From Syngnathus acus (taxonomy: Eukaryota; Chordata; Actinopteri; Syngnathiformes; Syngnathidae), in assembly GCF_901709675.1 (NCBI RefSeq), contig NC_051101.1:5106501-5170500 (forward strand): DNA of 64,000 nucleotides, given 5' to 3'. A program made the translations under genes and the position numbers. A model generated the notes under the pieces. It saw nothing but the letters and a program-made list of their open reading frames with translations. It did no database searches and was not told the origin of the DNA. This document shows, piece after piece, positions 35,907 through 64,000 of the stretch; positions within the stretch are counted from its first letter, which is position 1; every line of letters starts with the position of its first letter.

Positions 35907-55245
<19,339 letters not shown>

Positions 55246-55665
55246 ATGTCCTTCCCTCTTCCATCTTTTGATGACCACATGCTCTTGGAGCCATATGGCA
55301 GCTCAAATAGCCCTATGACTTGAAGTGAAACTTAATCTAACATTGGTTTGTTTTTGTTTTGTGCCCTTTCAAGTTTTGGTCTGGTAATTGGCTGAAATTG
55401 ATATGGACAATGGCAGCGTGTTGCATCCTCTCAAATGAAAACATTTGTCCTTCCATCTGGTATGTTGCAACACAATTCCCAAGTAGTCTAACTTGCTTTA
55501 ATGTTTTACAGTCAGTTATCTTGACCTAACAGGCTACAACAATGTGGACAAGACAGAGAAAAGGATTTTCAGTAAATGCTATTTATGGAGACGGTGCATT
55601 GATAAAGAAAACTTGCCTTTCAGTCAAATCTAGCAAAATGTCTTAATAAAAGTTGAGCTGATTGA
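55246..55665 (+). other. emc2: emc2 3' untranslated region
   Basis: Sequence between the stop codon and the first canonical polyadenylation signal. The exact cleavage site is inferred at 15-25 nt after the signal. Confidence 0.6.
55645..55650 (+). terminator. emc2: AATAAA polyadenylation signal of emc2
   Basis: First AATAAA after the emc2 stop, 400 nt downstream, followed by a GT-rich stretch (TTGTGTTTTC near 55688). Confidence 0.6.
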
Positions 55666-56104
55666 CATTTTCTTTGGCTATTTGAGTTATTGTGTTTTCT
55701 GGTACATTTCCATTTATTGCAGTACTTTACAAGGGTGCGGCTCATTGATACTGAACCTATCCTCTTATCCTGGAGCAGAATTAGGAATTTTGTGTGAATC
55801 GAGTGTTCCAAATTTTTTCCTTTCAGATATCCGAGGCAGCAGCTGCATCAACTTGAGCACACTGTATAATGTCTTTCTCATTTTATTTGGAATACCGCAG
55901 AGAACAGTCTGCATTGAATTGGAAAGCAGAACTAAAACATTCTCAGAACATTTGCGGTGTTTTTAGCTGCAGCCTTTTATACCCAGTCGTCTCTCGAAAT
56001 GGAATCATGTGACCTAAAGTCTTTGATTGGCACTCATCCGTACAAGTTCTGATGTAATGTGAAGCTTAAGTACTATCTGGTCTTTGAGACGTTTAATAAT
56101 ATTC

Positions 56105-56425
56105 TATCGACCACCCATCCAATTTCTATACCACTTATCCTCTCTAGGTTTGCAGCTGATCTCGAGTCTATTCCAGATGATATTTGGCAAGAGGCAGGGT
56201 ATGCCCTGGATTCAACCATTCACACTCACATTTACACCAAAAGACAATGTTGATTCTTAAATAAACCCTACATACTGCTTATAGAATGTGGGCTGAAGCT
56301 GGAGTATCCAGAATAACATTGAGCTGAGAGAAAGTGCAACCTCCCCATAGGAAGGCCAGAACCCAAATTCAAACCCAAAACCTCAGTACTCGGAGGTGGC
56401 TTTCCAAAACTACTTACACACCTGT
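56105..56425 (-). mobile_element. Full-length-type copy of the ATGG-tailed dispersed repeat, reverse
   Basis: Reading plus, CCACCCATCCAATTTCTATAC, CCACTTATCCTC, then GGGTATGCCCTGG, CATTCACACTCACATTTACAC, a GGAGTATCC block and AAATTCAAACCCAAAACCTC. It joins in one copy the tailed 3' module and the tRNA-like head seen separately elsewhere in the window, so those are parts of one element. Strongly decayed. Confidence 0.6.
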
Positions 56426-59217
56426 CCATCCTGTATACGTTTTCACATTGAACATGCAGTTTATGATCATCAAACTTAGAATGATGACTACATGTTGATG
56501 CTTTACCTTGAAGCTATTCGATTTTGGTAATGGACCACCTGAATGAGGGTACCACTACAAACATACTGAGGCAATAGTGCCATCTGTAGTCTGATATGAA
56601 GAAAAATGATTTCAGGTGAAACGTTCCAAAATTGACTGAAAGCATTCACCTGGAAGTGGATTATTGCTGTCTTTGTTTAAAATCTTGGGTGTACAGAATC
56701 CAGTTTGTCTTCAACTCTGACTCAGTGAACAAAAATAGTGGGTTCCGCATCATTTATCAATAAACTCCAAGCCATCATTCCTTGGCTTTCCGATGTGCTG
56801 TCCAAACATAGTTTTCTCTTAGAGTAAAGGGAAACATTTATGGTTCTGCAGTTGGGAGATTATCGAGTCTGACAGAGGCATTGTATAGTCTGTATTGTAG
56901 TCTGCACTGGGTTGACTGTGGACACCCAAAGGTCAGAGTTGAAGTCTGCTTCAGCCTATTCTTACTTCAAGTTGCACGGGCGGTGGATTCATGCTACTAT
57001 GAGGCTGACATGTGACATAGCGACATGTGACACTTATAAACTCCAAATTGTCACGTGTAGTTTAACAACTTAAAAATGTGCAATTCACTGTTGTAAACTT
57101 GCTGTATTTGACTCCATTATGGTATAGAAATTCATATTTTCCAGAAGATTCAGCTCTCAGACTTGGTGGTAACGTCTACAAAAGCAAGAATATTATGTTT
57201 AAAACACGGGCAACTACTGGATAATTTACTTAGGATTTTGATACTCTCATTCATCATCCTGTAAGGATAGCTTGTGAAAGCTTGAGTGGTTCGACTTTTC
57301 ATCTGTTGCCATCATTAATTCATGAGAGTTCCATTTCCAAATTTAGGGTCAGTATTAAGATTTTTTTTGTATCACCAACTAAAATGTGAGCTCCTTAAAT
57401 CAACATAAGGCCGACGAATTACAAGTTATTTTATCATGTTCATTGTCCTCATAAGGCATTGTATTCATATTTTGTATATTTGGTTCCCAGGCGCATCACA
57501 GTTATAATTTGTTACTTAAGGAGAAGAAGTTTGGAAAATCCTTTATTACTTAAGTGGAAGAAGTTTGGAAAATCCTTTATTAGTTCAACTATGCAAGTAC
57601 ATTACATTCTGGTGAGTATAAACATTTTACTTCCAGTATGATGATTAACATCACAACGGGATCTATTGTTCGATTTTGTTGGCCACTTACCCTCATTAGG
57701 ATCGCGTTTTTTTCTGGACGGAGCCTTTCAGCAGACTACAGGTGTACAATATAAACACAAAAATAATAATGGTTGCTTTTGAATAATTCTGCCAGAGATT
57801 TAACAATGTGATCATTACTGTGCTTTGCCTTTAGAATGACTTGAAATTGTGCCATAATATCAATTTATTATGAGGTGTCCGAATTATAGTATGAACACTG
57901 TTCTCAACACTTTAAATGAATATGAATGCAAATCATTTGATATTTGAATCAAATTTTCTCTTAAATCAATCACCTTAAAGTTTGATTATCAAAGGGAAAA
58001 ATGCAAGAATACCTTTGTCAGCTTGAACTTGGTGCAAGACTATTTCAACAATGTAAACATAATATGGAATTTAAGCAACTGAGGATCTACGCCTGATAAC
58101 GTTTTGTCCAGAAGCACCCCAGAAGGCTGTTTTAAGAAACCAGCCTGCCAGCAGAAATGCAAAATCTTTGTAGTTGTTGCTTTCTGACAGAAACCTTCTC
58201 TATGCACATGTCTGTGTTCAGAGTTCTCATCTTGTCTGCGAACTTTGTCACTGTGTTAGGACATGATTCACATCTGAGAAAGGCAAGTTGCTGGCTCCAA
58301 AACACAGCTGTTCCTTCCAGCCAAGACTTTCCAAACCGCAAAAACCCATCTCCGAGGGTCTTCTCAGCCAAAATGCTCGGCCTTATCCCACACCGCCTGG
58401 AGCCTAATCATAAAAGGAGGGAAAAACCAGAATTGGCTACTGATTGAGCTTCCTGGGTGAATGTTAATGGCAACCACAAAGGGATATTTTATACCCTGTG
58501 AGGGTTTCGATTAAAGATGGGACAATGAGGACGTAGATGAGGTTTGGGGTTGTCTTGGCGACATCTCATATATTTACGCCTTTATCCTTCCATGTAATCA
58601 TCTGATTGCAACTGGAAACAATGCAATAAGATTATTTTACAGTGCATATTCACTGGTGTGTGAACACTTCCTTCTCAGGATTTTGATTAGCCACACACCA
58701 CATTATCAGATGTGGATTACAGCCAAGACCATTCATCCAAGTAGTGTGTAAGTGCTATTTGAAGTACTTATCTTGCTCCTCAGTTCATTGTTGCACACTA
58801 CCCTTGCAAGTCACTCGACACAATGATTACTTTCTCTTCATTTGTCATTAGCTCACCCGTGAAAAAGCACCCACAATATACCAAGCCGCCTGGCTCTCCA
58901 CTGTCTGGCTCTGCAAGCTTTCCATTTCTTCTGTTTACTCTCTTCAGCAACCACGTTGCACCAATAATGAAGATGTCACAACTGCCTGTGCAGTCCTCAA
59001 CGGACCTGCTTTGGAGCTCTGAGCATCTTTGTCAACCACAGTGACATCCACACTGTCATGGAGCTGCTAAACTCAAGTGCCACTTTTGTAGCCTCTTCTC
59101 ATGTACGGTTCATTCTAGCTAATTGCAAACACTTCCATTTTTCAGTTTGAATGCCACAGGCTACAATAGTAATGTCAGCAATGACAATTCAACATGGTAA
59201 TTTAACAATATAACATA
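56426..59217. other. Intergenic downstream of emc2, nothing recognised
   Basis: No exon of an expected neighbour (for example tmem74) is visible. It includes a 34-bp tandem duplication at 57512-57580 (TTACTTAAG, then GAAGAAGTTTGGAAAATCC twice). Confidence 0.4.
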
Positions 59218-59221
59218 GAGC

Positions 59222-59290
59222 AGGGGTGTCAAACATATTTTTGTCACTGGCCAAGGTGTATAATTATGTCATAGTTGATGTATCATATTC
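59222..59290 (+). mobile_element. hAT-type element, left end only
   Basis: CAGGGGTGTCAAACATATTT matches the terminus of the hAT family at 41272-41586. No matching right end or target duplication was found. Confidence 0.45.
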
Positions 59291-59849
59291 TGCAAGGTGC
59301 AGTAAAGTTTGCCTTCTCTGTGGGAATCAAGATTTTTGTGTGGTTCAGCTCAATATTTTCAATTGTCACTGTCTGTGCCTATTAAACTCTAACATTATGC
59401 ATGGCAATGCGACACAGAGCTACAAAAGATCTGTGACAGTAATACGATACACGGTATATCATACATTGTGCAGTTAAATTTTTAATTCTAGTCAGAAGTG
59501 ACTTATTGACTGTGATGACTGAACATCTCATGAAAAGAAAGAAAAACTTACAATTACTTTGACTGCCTGGTGTGTTTCAAAATTCAATTTCTCACCTTTA
59601 AACACATGCAAGTTTTGAATTATTCAAGTATCCAAGTAATACAATTATTTATTTATTTTTAAGTTTACCATGCAACTGGATAGAGAGTTGACAAGAGGTA
59701 GTTGTTACATTATGCACACAATATGCAAATTGTATTTCAACAATAACACCACCTTATAGAATATTATAGACAAATTCATTTCAACACATAAACTACATGT
59801 TTAAATCGCTGCACTGGAACAAATACAGTCTAAAGTCCACATTTTAAAG

Positions 59850-60334
59850 CCACACTGTGTAGAAATGTTTTTTTTTTCCCCAATGTCATCTGGCGGTGGA
59901 ATGCAAGTTCGAAACACGCGCATTTTGAAGCACACGCTCAACGGTGCCTCAGCGAGACCACACTTTGCAAAGTCACCACCAATTCCTTCAGCGAAAGTGC
60001 AAGCAAAATATCATCACAAACGAATTGTAGTGTTCCCTCAAGCGGCGAAGTAATTCATTCATAATTCATTGGAATTGTTACGCATGTATTCATTGATCTG
60101 GCAAAGTAGTAGCAGTAGCAGAAAGATGGTGACGAAGCATGTCAGCCTCCTGTGATGTGAGGCACGACCCATGTCATAATATTAGCTATGTCATATGATT
60201 AGCTATGCCGAGACTTATGATTATATTTAAAAAATAATAATGTTCATGAAATAAAACATGTTTTTCACATACCAAATTTATAAAGGTTTTTAAAAATGAA
60301 CATTAAATTGAAAAAAAAAATCTAAACACTGTCC
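59850..60334 (+). mobile_element. Probable hAT-like miniature element
   Basis: Imperfect terminal inverted repeats (CCACACTGTGTAGAAATG and, inverted from the right, GGACAGTGTTTAGATTTT), each followed inward by a T-run, flanked by 8-mers TTTTAAAG and CTTTAAAG (7 of 8). The interior word CATCTGGCGGTGGAATGCA occurs in many fish genomes as I remember it. No coding frame. Confidence 0.55.
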
Positions 60335-60342
60335 CTTTAAAG

Positions 60343-61735
60343 AAAGAAAAAAAGTGCTGTTTGGTGGTGCATTGCTCTTAAATTGGCTTTGACAGACAGA
60401 CATAAAAACTGCTGAGTTTGATACATTTCATTGCCAGAACCCCTGAAGGAGAGAGGGCAATGGTCTAGACTGACTGGTTGGTACAGAGTCAAATAAGATG
60501 ACTGATATTTTCTTGCCTTTTTCTTTTCATAAGTGAGACGAGATTAATGAGCCCAGCTCCGTCCAGCAGATGCAATCCCACAGACACTGCCATCATTCAA
60601 ACTGTCAGTTCTATCAATGGCACTTTAGTTTTGTGTCGTTCAAATAAATAACACCCCTTGATGACACGCTCAATCTCATTACGTGAACAGTTTTACTTTA
60701 CCACCGGTGATATCATAGTAGAAAAAGATCCTCTAGACACTCAAAGGCATTAGTTCAGTCCTATTTGGTGCACACTGCATGACCCATACTGAGGGCAATA
60801 GGCGGTGTGAAGGTTCACAAAGCTAACTCTAATATGCACAGATTGCATAGCTAGTGCTTGATTTTTAAATTGCCCTAAGACTGACAACCAGTCCAAGGTA
60901 GAGTCTTTGGGCTCCATGTTGTCAGGAGTTTCAAAATGGTGGAAGCACATCAAACAGTATATATTTATGTACCATCATTGAATTAAAAAGAAATAAAATG
61001 CACAATCAGCTCCCATTAGGAGCAGCAATACTTCTGCTGGATTTGTATATAGCATTCCAACAGTAATAACAATATGCGGGGAACAAAAGCATTTCGCCAA
61101 AATAAAACACCTCTCAAGTGTAACCTTGGTAGATGGAAACAAATGCAGGCAAAAAAGTTAGGTCATATTAAGATTTGTTTTTTGCGGGTAAAGCAAATGC
61201 AAAATGAATGCACCTCATTGATAAGTAGAGCAGACTTTGGGGAATTCAGATTTGCCTCAAGACAGGAATTGTATTTTATGCTGGTTTGTTTACATCTACG
61301 ACTCCAAGCCTTCCCGGGGACAATATACTGTTTTGTTACTTACGCAGAATGGAATTTAATATTTAACACATTGCGTTATGGGTTCCCACTGTGAAACCAG
61401 TGTGTTTTATCTCCCAAGTCCTTGATTGACTGACAAAACCAAAAGTCTACTGTTAACCTCAAATGCTCTTGACTGGAATTACTTTCAACACTGAGACTTG
61501 ACAGACAATTTGCAAATGTTCACAACACTGTGATCATGCTGGAGCTATGAGCAGATTGTTATTTCACCAATCATGTTTGAAATCCAAAGTTGAATGATGA
61601 GACTTATTGCTGTTATGGTTGGGTCAGCGAAGATAACCTTAAATCTACGTCCAACTGCAGTCCAACAAAAATTAAATTATTATGCTACTTTGAAGTCCAA
61701 ATACCCCAAAGGTTGTGCATTTTGGAATCGGCTGT
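60343..61735. other. Intergenic, nothing recognised
   Basis: No supported gene or repeat. Confidence 0.4.
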
Positions 61736-61739
61736 TTGT

Positions 61740-61868
61740 TTCTATGTGCCCTGCGATTGATTGGTGATTCGTCCAGGGTGTTCTCTGCCTTTTAGCTGAG
61801 TCTGTTGTGATATACTCCAACTCACCCTGATGCTGAGAACAAGCAGTATAGAAAATGGATGGATGATG
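61740..61868 (+). mobile_element. ATGG-tailed dispersed repeat, degenerate
   Basis: TATGTGCCCTGCGATTGATTG, TCGTCCAGGGTGTTCTCTGC and GTATAGAAAATGGATGGATG. The longest open frame of the window (61680-62138, minus) runs across this repeat. Confidence 0.75.
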
Positions 61869-62460
61869 ATGGGTATACAGACTGGGAAACATCATTTGAT
61901 TAGGAGAAACCCTTTCAAGGTCCTTGTCGTCTTCTCTCAAGTTGACAGGAAAACATTTCAAAGACACCTTGGTTGTGATCTTATACACCGCAGTACTTGA
62001 AAGCTGCCCAGAATTTATAACTATGGCACATTGAGAACACATTGAATCTGAAACGAACTCTATGACATTACATGCTTGGTGTTGATAAGGGCTTGAGATG
62101 TTTGACTTTTTTTTATTAACTGGCTCATCTGGACACACTCGGACTCAAAAAACAGAACAGCGCTGAAGTGGTCTGGTCTCAGGGGCCTATTGAGCAGCAG
62201 GAGATCTATAGTAGGAAGTTGCGGTCTACAGAGGGTGGTCAGAGGTTTTGGGATGCGTGGGAAATGAACATGCTCTTTTGGTTAAAATGAAATAAGAAAT
62301 TGATAATATATACAAAACTTGGATTTTTTGACATGAAACCCCCCAGAAGACATCGCTCTGTTTTCCACCAGCAACCTCACATAACAAACAATAATTACAT
62401 CTCCTTGGTGTCATATGTAATTGTTATTGTACTGCTGGAACAAAGTTTTCTTTCATGCAA

Positions 62461-62578
62461 ATTCTGTATATTTTGTTCAATTACATTTATCATCAGCTCA
62501 TTGTCACTTAACAATTGGATTCTGTATATTTTGCTCAATTACATTTATCATCAGCTCATTATGTCACTTACCAATTGG
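62461..62578 (+). repeat. Two-copy tandem duplication, about 58-60 bp
   Basis: ATTCTGTATATTTTG, TCAATTACATTTATCATC, AGCTCATT, GTCACTTA, CAATTGG occurs at 62461-62518 and again at 62519-62578 with few differences. Confidence 0.9.
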
Positions 62579-63061
62579 ATTGACTCAGTGATTGATCAGT
62601 AGTGAAGACAATGGTGAGTCACCGTCGGTTTTATGTTGATTTTTACTCTTCTAAGAATGCCTTAGCTGGTATTGAATATCAGGACAAAAAACATTTCATC
62701 TTTGTTTGTAGTTATGTGAACTCATGACCATTGATCTTGGCTGAACACTGCGATGAGATTTATTTCAAAATAAAATTTCAACGTATTATGATTTTTAGGT
62801 TCCCATTCAAGCCATCTCCCGCAGTTATTATCTAAGTCAGCAGTCAACTTGAGGATGGAGTGATTTGTTAAAACAGTTTTTATTTCAAGCATTTAAATGA
62901 ATCATTTGTTAGCACATGCATGGTGCTTAACTTTACTGGACTTGAGACCGTATAAAAAAATCACATCCTCAATGAATCACTGCGTGAAAATGAATAAGAC
63001 AATGGAAGAAATCAAACAGTTGCCATTTTCTTTATGATTGTACAACCTCATTAGTCATCAG

Positions 63062-63232
63062 TGCTTAAATTGCCCATAGGTGTGAGTGCAAGTGCGGATG
63101 ATTGTTTGTCTCTGTGTGCCCTGTGATTGGCTGGCAACCAGTTCAGGGTGTCCCCCACCTACTGCCCGATGACGGCTCCAGCACACCCGTGACCCCCGTC
63201 GGGACAAGCGGTACAGAAAATGGATGGAAAAA
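63062..63232 (+). mobile_element. ATGG-tailed dispersed repeat, well preserved 3' module
   Basis: TGTGTGCCCTGTGATTGGCT, CCAGTTCAGGGTGTCCCCC, CACCCGTGACCCCCGTCGGG, ACAAGCGGTACAGAAAATGG. The best-preserved copy of this family in the window. Confidence 0.8.
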
Positions 63233-64000
63233 TAAAGCTTCTTTACATTCAGAGTAACCATAATGCATCTTTGAAGGAAAAGAAATTTCATTTCAGTATC
63301 CACAGTGTGTGTGCATGTGTGTGTATTTGTCTTTGTTTTCTGTATCTGTCGATGCCAAAATCTCAATTTATTTATGGGTTAGAACTGCTCTGTGAGAACC
63401 TCACGTAATTCAATTGCCTTACCCCTGCTTTTTATTGTTTGTGTGATGGTATAGTCCAAGGGTTAAGCCTCCTCTTGCGTTCCACAATACAGCTAAGATG
63501 CCCTGGAGCAAACCACAATAGCTGCATATGCACTTACTGTGGTGTTCCCTCTTATGGGTTAAAAAGTGTGTGATTCATGAAGAAAAAATAACAATCTGTA
63601 AATAACTCTGTTTTCCTGCATGGCCTTGCAATCCCAGGATATAGGATAATAAAATATAGCCTTGTTTCTTTAAGGGCTCCACCCTTGCTCATCTTTCTAA
63701 CTATCCTAAAGGGAAATGAACATCTGACGACAATCGATGTGAATGTGGGGGGGCTTTCTCAAATGATGTCTTGTTGAGGTCCAACTAATGGACCTATAAA
63801 GTACAATGGAGAGGGTCATACTAATGTGCTGGGTCTTGGCAGATGATTCTAGGTTATTGGACACAGCAGGGCTTTCTTTCTGAAGCTAACCGCATTTGTT
63901 GAGGATCATCTTCCCAACTGCCATGAGGCTGAATTCCACATGTGCATGTTTGTTTGTGTAACTTTGAAAGCAAGGGGTCAAGTGAAGTCTAAAAAACGAG
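63233..64000. other. Intergenic, nothing recognised
   Basis: A short GT-rich run at about 63306-63324. No gene seen before the window end. Confidence 0.4.

Noticed and set aside
61680-62138. 152-codon minus-strand open frame, the longest in the window
   Set aside because: It crosses the ATGG-tailed dispersed repeat in reverse, has no recognisable domain or splice context and no homologue I know.

Overview
The window is vertebrate nuclear DNA, almost certainly from a ray-finned (teleost, percomorph-like) fish. Coding sequence is sparse and split into short exons with GT-AG introns. The intergenic sequence is full of fish-type repeats: Tc1/mariner and pogo-like DNA transposons, hAT miniature elements with 8-bp target duplications, a tRNA-derived SINE, repeats with an ATGG tail, a Ty3/gypsy relic, and long CA, TA, CT and C microsatellites.

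Two protein-coding genes can be supported. On the minus strand, positions 6528-6627 hold the first coding exon of rspo2 (R-spondin 2, signal peptide and start of the mature protein). Its probable promoter and 5' leader lie at about 7088-7510. Positions 1-6527 are then part of its first coding intron, and the other exons lie outside the window. On the plus strand, 35907-55245 holds the complete emc2 gene (ER membrane protein complex subunit 2, formerly TTC35): 11 coding exons whose lengths sum to 894 nt, or 297 codons plus stop, the same length as the human protein. As I recall it, the human 8q23 order is RSPO2 (-), EIF3E (-), EMC2 (+). rspo2 and emc2 keep that divergent arrangement here, but I recognise no eif3e exon in the 28 kb between them.

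The most striking structure lies in that gap: a tandem array at 18366-25388 of a GC-rich unit exactly 672 bp long, about 10.45 copies. The ten complete copies differ by only a few substitutions and no length change. A decayed copy and a 66-bp duplication sit at the left edge; the right edge ends abruptly in a CCAT run. I match the unit to no known satellite or RNA gene.

Layout: 1-6527 rspo2 intron with two large TA microsatellites; 6528-7560 rspo2 first coding exon and promoter region; 7561-17390 intergenic, with one orphan exon-like segment (9145-9219) and transposon relics; 17391-25415 satellite region; 25416-35322 intergenic with a gypsy relic, a perfect 59-bp inverted repeat and dispersed repeats; 35323-35906 hAT element and emc2 upstream region; 35907-55665 emc2, with large introns carrying hAT, SINE, Tc1 and pogo-like insertions; 55666-64000 gene-poor sequence with repeat copies. 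rspo2 encodes a secreted Wnt-signalling enhancer and emc2 a housekeeping membrane-protein insertase subunit. They are neighbours by synteny, not by shared pathway.
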